Notes under the pieces: generated by a model
What the model was told of the DNA's origin: nothing
Databases searched by the model: none
What the model saw: the letters and a program-made list of their open reading frames with translations, nothing else
Position numbers and translations under genes: made by a program
DNA from: a bacterium
GTDB taxonomy: Bacteria; Arandabacterota; Arandabacteria; Arandabacterales; Arandabacteraceae
Assembly: GCA_029933125.1 (NCBI GenBank)
Contig: JAOZOU010000001.1
Coordinates: 380,073-444,072 of the forward strand
Direction of reading: 5' to 3'
DNA length: 64,000 nucleotides
Shown here: piece after piece, positions 41,528-49,521 of the stretch
Position numbering within the stretch: the stretch's first letter is position 1
Layout: each line of letters begins with the position of its first letter

Positions 41528-43861
41528 GTGAAAACCGGATTTCGTTGCGCGCTCATTGGGCTATTTTTCTTTCTGAGTTTTTCGAACATATCGCTAAGTG
41601 CCCCTCTTGGTGATACCCTAACAGTCATCCAGAGACCAATCCTCAATATCCCTGCCATTGTAAGACCAGGTGATACCTTGAAGATTGAATGTGAGGCTGC
41701 AGGTGGTGCAGGTGGATGGGCGGCAGCCCTGGCTAGAGGCAGCGTGACTATTCCCCTGCCAATTATTGAATCCTCTTACGATGCTTCAACTCTGTGGTGG
41801 GAAATAGATGCCCTTGTACCAGATGTTCGCACATATGAACTTTACGATCTCATTGTGAGGTCTACCTCTCTGGTAGATACTGCTCGCCATGCTGTCAAGA
41901 TTATACCTGAGTTCAAGACTGACTACTATTTCATCCACATCACCGATACCCATCTGCCCACCCACCTTTATTACTTCGAGAACGGTGCAGCAACAGATAC
42001 TTCGGAGATAGCAGACCTTAGAGAGGTCATCAAGGATATCAATATCATCAATCCCGAATTTGTGCTCATAACTGGTGATCTAGTCAATGAGGGTGAGCTA
42101 GAAGATTATCTTTCGAGGAGGTATTTCAGTCGTGCTCAGCATCTCCTTCAGGAATTCCAATTACCCATATACCTCACATCTGGCAACCATGATATTGGGG
42201 GTTGGGGCGCCACCCCACCCCCTGATGGTACAGCTCGCAAGAACTGGTGGAAATTCTTCGGCTGGAAGCGGCTTAACAATCCTCCCCAAGGCGCACCTTA
42301 TTACACTCAGGATTATACATTCAACTATGGCAAGGTTCACTATGTCGGACTCGAAGCTTATATCAACTATGATGGCTGGCGGAGCCAGATATACGGAAGC
42401 CAAAGCTTCACAACAGGACAGATGCAATGGCTGGTTGCTGATCTTTCCCAATCTTCTGCCCCAACCAAGGTTCTCTTCTATCACCGCGACTTTTCCCACC
42501 AGATAAATCTGAGTCGTCTTGGAGCTGACATGGCCCTATCTGGTCACATCCATCGTGATGTGGATGATTTCACTCCTCCATATGACATTGCCACCAACAA
42601 TGTCTGCGATGGTGAAAGATCCTATCGCTTGATAAGGGTTTCAGATGGCGAGCTCCAACCAGCGCGTACCATCTCAGCCGGCACTGATGGCCGCAATCTT
42701 GATGTGAGATACGAGCCATCCAATGACGGGAGCAACTATGTTGTCACCGCCCTTATAAGCAATAGATTCAATCAACGTTTTGAGAATGCGATGCTGCGAT
42801 TTTCTATGCCTAATGAAGGCGGTATCAAGACTGTCGAGGGGGGCGATCTCTTCCAAATAGAAACAAATGGTGAATATGCCACCTGGTATGTTAATGTTGA
42901 CATCCATCCAACCTCCGAACAGAAAGTGATTGCAAGGCTCGATGTAGTTCCGTCAACTCCACCAAGTGTGACTGTGGTTCAGCCAAACGGTGGCGAGCAG
43001 TGGAGTGTCGGCTCAAGGCATGAGATCGTGTGGAATGCTGAGGATGATCAAGGGATTGAGTCGCTTGACATCCTACTCTCAGGCGATGGTGGGCTTTCAT
43101 TTGCTGATACGATCGCATCTGGGCAACCTGACAGTGGCTCCTTTCTCTGGACCGTTTCTCCACTTTCCACATCGCAAGCACGCATAAAGATCGTCGCTCA
43201 TGATGTAGAAGGGAAAACAGGAGAGGACATTAGCGACAATAACTTTTCAATACTTGATATTACACCTCCCGCAGTTACGCTTTATGAGCCCCAGGGTGGT
43301 GAGATCTGGGCAATTGATTCCATATATACCATAACCTGGTCCGCAAGCGATGACGTAGATGTGACAGCAATTACGATCCTTCTTTCGCGAGATGGCGCTC
43401 TGAGTTTTCCCGAAACGTTGGTAACCAATGAGACCAACGATGGCACTTATGACTGGAAGGTTTGTGGCGAGCCGACCCGACATGCAAGGGTGATGATAAT
43501 CGCCTCCGATGAAAGCGGAAATGCTTCGAGTGATATGAGCTTGAGTGACTTTGAGATCTATGATTCTTCCGCGCCAGGTTCCGAGATCCCTTCTGGGGTT
43601 ATCATAAGGGCGAGCGCGCCTAATCCCTTTGATCAGACACTCGTCATCGACTTTGGAATACCAAGTGATGGACAAGTTGATATATCACTCCTTGATGTTA
43701 GAGGAAGAAGGGTTTCTCGAGTTGTTGAGAGAACCTACACTGCGGGATATCACAGGATCGTCTGGACACCTCAAGGTAATCTTAAGCCGGGCATCTATTG
43801 GCTTGTTGTTGAGATGGGAGATAGGGTAGCAGCCTGTAAGATCGTTCGCCTTAGAACTTAA
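41528..43861 (+). CDS. Exported metallophosphoesterase with Ig-like repeats and C-terminal sorting-type domain
   Basis: 777 residues; GTG start with AAGGAGTATGAG upstream. Signal peptide MKTGFRCALIGLFFFLSFSN. A beta domain (about 30-130) precedes a calcineurin-like phosphoesterase with metal-site motifs HITDTHLP (about 138), TGDLVNEG (about 180), SGNHD (about 219) and GHIH (about 338). Two tandem Ig-like repeats follow (each with QPNGGEQW / EPQGGEIW, then SGDGGLSF / SRDGALSF, about 95 residues apart). The C-terminal about 80 residues are a FlgD-like/T9SS-type domain (NPFDQTLVIDFGIPSDGQVD, GIYWLVVEMGD, ACKIVRL). Substrate unknown; phosphodiesters or nucleotides are typical. Likely cell-surface or secreted. 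Confidence 0.88.
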   Translation: MKTGFRCALIGLFFFLSFSNISLSAPLGDTLTVIQRPILNIPAIVRPGDTLKIECEAAGGAGGWAAALARGSVTIPLPIIESSYDASTLWWEIDALVPDVRTYELYDLIVRSTSLVDTARHAVKIIPEFKTDYYFIHITDTHLPTHLYYFENGAATDTSEIADLREVIKDINIINPEFVLITGDLVNEGELEDYLSRRYFSRAQHLLQEFQLPIYLTSGNHDIGGWGATPPPDGTARKNWWKFFGWKRLNNPPQGAPYYTQDYTFNYGKVHYVGLEAYINYDGWRSQIYGSQSFTTGQMQWLVADLSQSSAPTKVLFYHRDFSHQINLSRLGADMALSGHIHRDVDDFTPPYDIATNNVCDGERSYRLIRVSDGELQPARTISAGTDGRNLDVRYEPSNDGSNYVVTALISNRFNQRFENAMLRFSMPNEGGIKTVEGGDLFQIETNGEYATWYVNVDIHPTSEQKVIARLDVVPSTPPSVTVVQPNGGEQWSVGSRHEIVWNAEDDQGIESLDILLSGDGGLSFADTIASGQPDSGSFLWTVSPLSTSQARIKIVAHDVEGKTGEDISDNNFSILDITPPAVTLYEPQGGEIWAIDSIYTITWSASDDVDVTAITILLSRDGALSFPETLVTNETNDGTYDWKVCGEPTRHARVMIIASDESGNASSDMSLSDFEIYDSSAPGSEIPSGVIIRASAPNPFDQTLVIDFGIPSDGQVDISLLDVRGRRVSRVVERTYTAGYHRIVWTPQGNLKPGIYWLVVEMGDRVAACKIVRLRT

Positions 43862-43881
43862 GCAAATGGGGATTCAGAGGA

Positions 43882-44478
43882 ATGTCTAAAACAGAATCAG
43901 GAGTAATCTGCATCCTTGGAAGCCCGAGGCGAGAGGGCAACACTGACAGACTTGCAAGCGAATTCCTGAAGGGTGTGGAAAGCAAGGGCTATCACTCAAG
44001 AGTGATAATCCCGACCGAGCTCGATATAAGTTGGTGTGACGGCTCCAATCAGTGCTTCCGTGATGGGCTATGCATCATTCGTGATGGAATGAATGAGATC
44101 TATGAGGAAATCCTAGAGGCGTCGCATCTCGTAATTGCGACACCTGTTTACTTCATGGGTCCACCTGGATCACTTAAATCCTTTATCGACCGCTTCCAGG
44201 CTGTCTGGGCACGTACAGCGATTCTAAAGACCTTTGATCCAGATGATGAGCTCTGGCGCTCGAAACACAAAGCCTTTGTCATCATTGCAGCTGCATCTGA
44301 AAAGCCAAATATGATTCGTCCTACGAGGAGCATTTTGAAAGCCTTTCTCAACATAATAGGTTTCACCTACGCTGGGGAGCTCATAGCAACTGGCCTCGAC
44401 CGAAGAGGCGATGTTCTGATTCGCGAGGATCTCCTCAAGAAGGCTTATGAGGCTGGCTCTTGCTTTGTAGGATCATAG
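43882..44478 (+). CDS. Flavodoxin-family NAD(P)H-dependent FMN reductase
   Basis: 198 residues. FMN-binding start ICILGSPRREGNTDRLASEF (phosphate-binding GSPRxxGNT), then CDGSNQCFRDGLCIIRDGMN and the FMN loop ATPVYFMGPPGSLKSFIDRF, which define the iron-sulfur flavoprotein/NADPH-dependent FMN reductase group. A Cys pair (CxDGSNQC... C) near residue 52-63 resembles the cluster region of iron-sulfur flavoproteins but is incomplete. Only 20 nt after the phosphoesterase gene, so possibly co-transcribed. Electron partner unknown. Confidence 0.85.
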   Translation: MSKTESGVICILGSPRREGNTDRLASEFLKGVESKGYHSRVIIPTELDISWCDGSNQCFRDGLCIIRDGMNEIYEEILEASHLVIATPVYFMGPPGSLKSFIDRFQAVWARTAILKTFDPDDELWRSKHKAFVIIAAASEKPNMIRPTRSILKAFLNIIGFTYAGELIATGLDRRGDVLIREDLLKKAYEAGSCFVGS

Positions 44479-44535
44479 CTAAGAAGTTCACCAGATTTTG
44501 AAAGCCTTAGTGCACAAGCACATTCCTGGGACTTC

Positions 44536-45687
44536 CTACTTAAGCATCTCCGCAGGACGTGTAAAGTCCCTGTAGAGGCTAAAGCTTGAGAAGATATCCT
44601 GCGCTATGATTGGCTTGCCGGTTGTCATGAGGCTAACAATATTCCTGGCGATGCCAGGTCCCAACATGAGCCCCTGTCCACAGAAGCCAACCGCAACAAA
44701 GAGGGTTTCACTCCCCTCAAGGCGATCAACTATAGGCACGCCATCTGGTGTCATCGGGTAAAGACCACGCCATGTGCGTCTTACCCTGATATTTCTCAAT
44801 CTTGGGAAGAGGCGAATCAGGCGCCTTGCTGCCTGAGGTAGAAACCCAGAAGTTGCATTGCGACTGAAGCCGGGTATGATGGGATCTGGTGTGAGGCAAA
44901 AAACAATGTGCCCGCCTTGCTCCTGATAGAAATAGAAATTCTTTGAGCCCGGGAATCTTCTCATATCAACAACGAGAGGCTTGAAGAAAGTTTGCACAGG
45001 TTCGGTGACACCACCCTCGTGGCAGTCAGGTTCGACGGGAAGATCAACGCCCATGAGTTTGCCAACCCGGTATGCATTAGCGCCAGCAGCATTAAGAACC
45101 TTCCCGGTTGAATATGAACCCTTGGTGGTGACAACATCAACTGACTTACCCCTATCCTTTATTCCTACAACCTTCTCACCAAATGCAAACTCGACGCCAA
45201 TCTTCAACGCCTGGCGATAGAATGCTCGGTTGGCAAGTAAGGGTGAGACATTTCCATCCTCGGGTGAATAGGTACCACCGCGTAGACCATTTCCATCAAG
45301 TCCTGGCAGAAGTTTGAGGATTTCATGGCAATCCAGCCAGTCGATGTTCAACCCGTAGCGCTTCTGGACCTTTAGAAGTTCCTTGAGACTGTTCTCATCG
45401 TCCTCGTCATAGACAGGAAAGCAATAGCCACCCCTCTGGAAATGGATATCATCGCCATAGGTCTCCTTCCAGGTGCTGAAGATTTCGAGACTGAGCTGGC
45501 AAACCTGGATCTTGGCAGGGTCCGAATGAGTTGCCCTTACCCCACCAATTGCGCTCTTATTCTGGCCCTGGCCAGGCGAAACAAGTTCATCTACGACAAG
45601 GACTCGGAGTCCCTCCTTACCAAGAAAAAAGGCGGTTGGCAGACCCACGCTACCAGCTCCAATAACCACTACATCGTAAGATGCCAT
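44536..45687 (-). CDS. FAD-dependent oxidoreductase, sarcosine oxidase beta-like (DAO family)
   Basis: 383 residues. FAD-binding dinucleotide fold VVVIGAGSVGLPTAFFLGKE at residue 5, conserved GQNKSAIGGVRATHSDPAKI (flavin region), and the C-terminal RRTWRGLYPMTPDGVPIVDR plus VAVGFCGQGLMLGPGIA. This D-amino-acid-oxidase-type subunit would oxidise a secondary or D-amino acid (sarcosine, proline, hydroxyproline or opine class), passing electrons to the partner subunit encoded 5 nt upstream. Substrate cannot be told. Confidence 0.88.
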   Translation of the reverse strand: MASYDVVVIGAGSVGLPTAFFLGKEGLRVLVVDELVSPGQGQNKSAIGGVRATHSDPAKIQVCQLSLEIFSTWKETYGDDIHFQRGGYCFPVYDEDDENSLKELLKVQKRYGLNIDWLDCHEILKLLPGLDGNGLRGGTYSPEDGNVSPLLANRAFYRQALKIGVEFAFGEKVVGIKDRGKSVDVVTTKGSYSTGKVLNAAGANAYRVGKLMGVDLPVEPDCHEGGVTEPVQTFFKPLVVDMRRFPGSKNFYFYQEQGGHIVFCLTPDPIIPGFSRNATSGFLPQAARRLIRLFPRLRNIRVRRTWRGLYPMTPDGVPIVDRLEGSETLFVAVGFCGQGLMLGPGIARNIVSLMTTGKPIIAQDIFSSFSLYRDFTRPAEMLK

Positions 45688-45692
45688 CTCGT

Positions 45693-47777
45693 TTACTTAT
45701 TTCCTTCCTTATCCGCTCCTCGTTGCTCGGAGACTTCACCTGCAAGCACACGAAGCGTGACCTCCGCAACAAGTGGACGCTTGGTGAAGCGTACAACCTC
45801 TTCCGTATTAATTCCCTCCTCCTGGAATAGCTGGAGTATGAGCGGCTCACATGTTTTCCCACCACATGCCCCCATGCCACACCTCAGCACCTTAAGCTGG
45901 TTGAGATCCCTCACGCCAGATCTTATCAATTGACGTATCTCGCCAGCCGTCACACGCTCGCACCTGCAAACGATGTAATCATCATCTCCCAGGGTCTTCT
46001 CTGATCGCCTTGCATCAAAAGACTCCTGGAGCCGCAATCCCGCAATGCGAATAGCCTCATCAGGTCGGACTCTCAGCTTCACAAGCTTTGTGCGGTCATA
46101 AACCTTCCTTTCCAGGATGTCCTCAATGCTTGCCTTGCAGACAAAGTTGCCATCGATATCAACTGCCTCGACTGTTCCACCCACCTTGACCCGCTCATCA
46201 TTCACCTCAAGGGGGACGGTGACATAGGCTTGGTCATCATTGCGAAGGTCAACCAGTGTGATGGCAAGCCCTGGGCAGGCTGCAACACAAAGTGTGCAGC
46301 CCGTGCATTCATCTTTTACAACCTGGGGGATACCAAGTACTGGATCTCCCTTCATCTCGATCATGTTCTTGGGACAAACGTGGATACAGGGATCGCACGG
46401 AATCTCCTGGATACACCTTATGATGGGAAAGAGCTTCGATGGCGGAATAGTGACATCGAGGCTAGTTGTCTTTCCAGGCTTGCTTTTAAGAATATTGAGC
46501 CGTACTTGCCAATCACCGGGTATATCGCAAGCCTTACCGAGACTCCTCGCAATCTCTCTTCCAGCAATTCTGCCTGAGAAGATTGCAGCTGATGCTTCAG
46601 CAATCTCAAGAGCATCACCTGCACAGTAGGCTTTCATACCAAATGATCTTGCCTGCTCATAGAGCTCACTAATCGGATTGAGCCCGACAGCAACCAGCAC
46701 TGTATCAGCCTCAAAGGTTCGCTCCGTGCCATCGATGGGTCGGAAGCGTTTATCCACCTTAGCGATTGTCACCGATTCAACCCTGTCAGTGCCGTCCACC
46801 CTCTTGATCGTATGTGAAGTCCAGACGGGCACTCCAAGGCGCTTTATCTTGTCCTGATGCACCTTGTAGCCTCCAACTTGCGGCATGGCTTCAACCAGTC
46901 CAACGACATTTATGCCAGCCTGAATTGCATGGTAGGCAGCTATGAGACCTACGTTGCCCCCACCAACTACAAACAGCCTATGAGCTGCTTTGACGAGATC
47001 TCGGTTGACAAGAGTCTGGAAGGCACCAGCACCATAGACGCCTGGGAGATCACATCCCGGGAAGGCAAGTGCACGCTCACGAGCACCAGCAGCCACCAGG
47101 AGACGTTTAGGTTTTATGAGAAGATACTTCTCGCCACTTACAATTCCTATTTTGCGATCCTCAAAGCAGCCAACAGCAGTCGAGTTAAGCATAACTCTGA
47201 TGTTGGGGAATTTGCTCACCTCATCACTTAGTTTCTTTGCAATATCGATCCCGCGAGTTCCTGCATAACAATCAGCAACTGTACCAAAGAAGGAATGGGT
47301 TTGGAGAACAAGCTTGCCTCCGAGAATGTGCTTGTCATCAACTATGATTACATCAATCCCGTAAGCTGCCAGCTCTAAGGAAGCAGTTATTCCCGAGGGT
47401 CCACCGCCTATTATGAGCACATCTGTCCCAAGTGTTTCGATCTCCTCGAAGTGCTCAGGGGGTCTGTCATCGGGGGGGAGCTCCGGCAACTCATCACAGG
47501 GAACGATATGCATACCTGGCTTCACCTGTGTCATGCAACCCTTCACAGGAATCCCATCAGCAATGACCATACATTGAGCACATTGACCATTTGCACAGAA
47601 AAGTCCCTGAGGGCTGCCATCCTTGACATGATGACCAAATATCTTTATGCCATTGGCAAAAAGAGCCGATGTGATGACCTCACCCTGCCTGGCAAGGAGC
47701 TCCTTCCCCTTGAAATAGAAACGTACCTTAGGCTTGTCCTCAACCTCAAGGATAGGATGTCTCTCTATTCGATCCAT
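45693..47777 (-). CDS. Multi-domain Fe-S/FAD oxidoreductase, sarcosine/opine oxidase alpha-like
   Basis: 694 residues with four parts. First, an N-terminal [2Fe-2S] domain (about 1-90) with CANGQCAQC and a fourth Cys in VKGC. Second, a pyridine-nucleotide-disulfide-type FAD domain (about 110-440; TDVLIIGGGPSGITASLELA, FVVGGGNVGLIAAYHAIQ). Third, a [4Fe-4S] ferredoxin-like part near 480-530 (CDPCIHVCPKNMIEMKG, CTGCTLCVAACPG). Fourth, a C-terminal BFD-type [2Fe-2S] domain (CRCERVTAGEIRQLI, CGMGACGGKTC). Upstream of and co-transcribed with the beta-like subunit. The glycine-cleavage-T folate domain of true SoxA is missing, so opine/hydroxyproline dehydrogenase-type activity is more likely than tetrahydrofolate-linked sarcosine oxidation. 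Confidence 0.88.
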   Translation of the reverse strand: MDRIERHPILEVEDKPKVRFYFKGKELLARQGEVITSALFANGIKIFGHHVKDGSPQGLFCANGQCAQCMVIADGIPVKGCMTQVKPGMHIVPCDELPELPPDDRPPEHFEEIETLGTDVLIIGGGPSGITASLELAAYGIDVIIVDDKHILGGKLVLQTHSFFGTVADCYAGTRGIDIAKKLSDEVSKFPNIRVMLNSTAVGCFEDRKIGIVSGEKYLLIKPKRLLVAAGARERALAFPGCDLPGVYGAGAFQTLVNRDLVKAAHRLFVVGGGNVGLIAAYHAIQAGINVVGLVEAMPQVGGYKVHQDKIKRLGVPVWTSHTIKRVDGTDRVESVTIAKVDKRFRPIDGTERTFEADTVLVAVGLNPISELYEQARSFGMKAYCAGDALEIAEASAAIFSGRIAGREIARSLGKACDIPGDWQVRLNILKSKPGKTTSLDVTIPPSKLFPIIRCIQEIPCDPCIHVCPKNMIEMKGDPVLGIPQVVKDECTGCTLCVAACPGLAITLVDLRNDDQAYVTVPLEVNDERVKVGGTVEAVDIDGNFVCKASIEDILERKVYDRTKLVKLRVRPDEAIRIAGLRLQESFDARRSEKTLGDDDYIVCRCERVTAGEIRQLIRSGVRDLNQLKVLRCGMGACGGKTCEPLILQLFQEEGINTEEVVRFTKRPLVAEVTLRVLAGEVSEQRGADKEGNK

Positions 47778-47862
47778 CGCTATGGCTGCCTTCCCATATC
47801 AATCAGCCATCGAGTAACTGCCTATGTTCAATGGCGTTAGCATACATCCAGATATCCTTGTG

Positions 47863-47891
47863 ATGATAACATTGAAGCAGGCGATAGTCAA
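47863..47891 (-). promoter_or_regulatory. Sigma-70 promoter for the Fe-S/FAD oxidoreductase pair
   Basis: Minus strand TTGACT (47891-47886), 17 nt spacer, TATCAT (47868-47863) with an extended TGT before it. Start near 47856 would give a leader of about 80 nt. Divergent from the promoter at 47976-48004. Confidence 0.7.
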
Positions 47892-47975
47892 AACTCATAA
47901 AATTCCCATTGCGGGCAAATGTTACCCTGGATTCGCCATCCTGCTTGTGAGCTTGAAACACACGACAGGCAAGAA

Positions 47976-48004
47976 TTGACACAGCCATGAGCGAGTGATA
48001 AACT
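47976..48004 (+). promoter_or_regulatory. Sigma-70 promoter for the DUF6754-like gene
   Basis: TTGACA (47976-47981), 17 nt spacer, TAAACT (47999-48004), start expected near 48011 and a leader of about 40 nt with a GGAGAAGAGCTC ribosome site. The -35 is perfect consensus. Confidence 0.75.
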
Positions 48005-48051
48005 CACCGAGTTCTTTGTGAAGAATATGGCGCTCATCTGGAGAAGAGCTC

Positions 48052-49173
48052 ATGAAACTATTCTTCCACCATATTGCAATTGGGTTTTGTGTTATCATCA
48101 CTTCCGGGATATGTTTTGGCGCAGCCTCAATAACCTCCGTCACGGCAATTGATACCCCAGACGATGCTGGTGAGAGCATTATGCTTGAGTGGGAGGCGAC
48201 GGGGGAGAGCCCCATAATCATAACGCGGGCGCCTAAGCCTGAAGGCCCCTTCGAAGTGATCGGTAAAGGACTGGCATCTGATGGTCATTACACTGACAAT
48301 GGCGTAGAGGATGGGAAACCCTATTACTACCGCATTGGAATTGTCACTGATCACGATACGACTTATACCACCGCAGCAGGGCCTGCCATATCCAAAAGTA
48401 ACTGGTTTCGTAAGCATCGCCTCAATGCTCTGATCCTCACAATCCTAATGTTCGCACTTCTTGTCTACTTCATTGAGGCAGCGAAGAAGGGTAAGAACCT
48501 TTACATAAGGCGCATAGCAGGACTGAGTGCGCTTGAGGAGGCAATAGGCAGAGCAACTGAGATGGGAAAGAAGATTCTCTATATTCCTGGTATCCTAAGT
48601 ATCAGTGAGATTCAGACAATTGCAAGCCTTTCCATCTTGGGATACGTGGCCAAACTCACTGCTACCTATGGTGCTAACATGGAAGTCCCCAACATCGATC
48701 CCCTCACATATTCGGCTGCCCGTGAGACAGTGAAGCAATCCTATATGGAAGCAGGTAAGCCTGATAAGTTCAGGGATGATATGGTCACATACATTACCTA
48801 TGATCAGTTTGCTTATGCAGCTGCGGTTACCGGTAAGATGGTAAGAGAGAGGCCTGCTGCTCACTTCTTCATAGGTTCCTTCTATGCTGAATCCCTGATT
48901 CTTGCTGAAACTGGCTACAGTACTGGCGCTATCCAGATTGCCGGCACAGCCGATCTTGCCCAGCTTCCCTTCTTCGTTACAACGTGCGATTACACTTTGA
49001 TCGGTGAGGAACTCTATGCAGCAAGCGCTTACCTTTCACGTGAACCAGTGCTCCTCGGTAGCATAAAGGCGCAGGATATCATCAAGGCCATTCTTATGAT
49101 GGTGATTGGCGCTGGAATCATAAGTTTCGCCTTTGGATCTGAGTTCATACGCAATCTTCTCCTCACAAAATAA
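48052..49173 (+). CDS. Membrane protein with fibronectin-like domain (DUF6754-like)
   Basis: 373 residues. Signal sequence (HHIAIGFCVIITSGICFG), then a fibronectin type III-like domain (about 28-115, IMLEWEATGESPIIITRAPK, YYYRIGIVTDHDTTYTT), a membrane helix (LNALILTILMFALLVYFIEA), and a cytoplasmic domain of about 200 residues (GRATEMGKKILYIPGILSIS, LETGYSTGAIQIAGTADLAQ-type alternation). A second membrane helix closes it (AILMMVIGAGIISFAFGSEF). It resembles the uncharacterised DUF6754 proteins I associate with uncultured bacterial phyla; no function can be stated. Confidence 0.75.
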   Translation: MKLFFHHIAIGFCVIITSGICFGAASITSVTAIDTPDDAGESIMLEWEATGESPIIITRAPKPEGPFEVIGKGLASDGHYTDNGVEDGKPYYYRIGIVTDHDTTYTTAAGPAISKSNWFRKHRLNALILTILMFALLVYFIEAAKKGKNLYIRRIAGLSALEEAIGRATEMGKKILYIPGILSISEIQTIASLSILGYVAKLTATYGANMEVPNIDPLTYSAARETVKQSYMEAGKPDKFRDDMVTYITYDQFAYAAAVTGKMVRERPAAHFFIGSFYAESLILAETGYSTGAIQIAGTADLAQLPFFVTTCDYTLIGEELYAASAYLSREPVLLGSIKAQDIIKAILMMVIGAGIISFAFGSEFIRNLLLTK

Positions 49174-49192
49174 GAAACGCCAGCCTTGCGTA

Positions 49193-49399
49193 TCACTCTG
49201 TTCCCGTGCTTTTCCCCTGCAATGCTGGCCATTCAGCGAATGCGAGGTAAAAGATCATGACAAGATTAACAATTGGTAGGACCATGAGAAGTGAAAGCGC
49301 TCCAGGGAATCCAGCCTTGCTGAAGATACGCCAGAATGGTAAGACCACAATAAGCGCTATCAGAATCATCGACAAGAGTATGCTGCCTGCAGTCACCAT
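49193..49399 (-). CDS. Small integral membrane protein
   Basis: 68 residues from ATG 49399 with AAAGGAGGGCGAAG upstream. Two hydrophobic helices (ILLSMILIALIVVLPFWRIF and GALSLLMVLPIVNLVMIFYL) joined by SKAGFPG. The W-x-I-F-x-K-A-G-x-P-G and P-x-V-N pattern is like the DUF5684 group of small membrane proteins. Function unknown. The 122-nt gap to the peroxiredoxin gene upstream holds no obvious signal. Confidence 0.75.
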   Translation of the reverse strand: MVTAGSILLSMILIALIVVLPFWRIFSKAGFPGALSLLMVLPIVNLVMIFYLAFAEWPALQGKSTGTE

Positions 49400-49521
49400 C
49401 TTCGCCCTCCTTTGCAGAAACGATTAGCGCGGCACCCAATGTGGGCAATATGTTTCTCATACTGCTATTTAGCTCCACAATACCGCCGGGAGATCTGAGA
49501 AACTCCTGATGAGTGTGTAGC

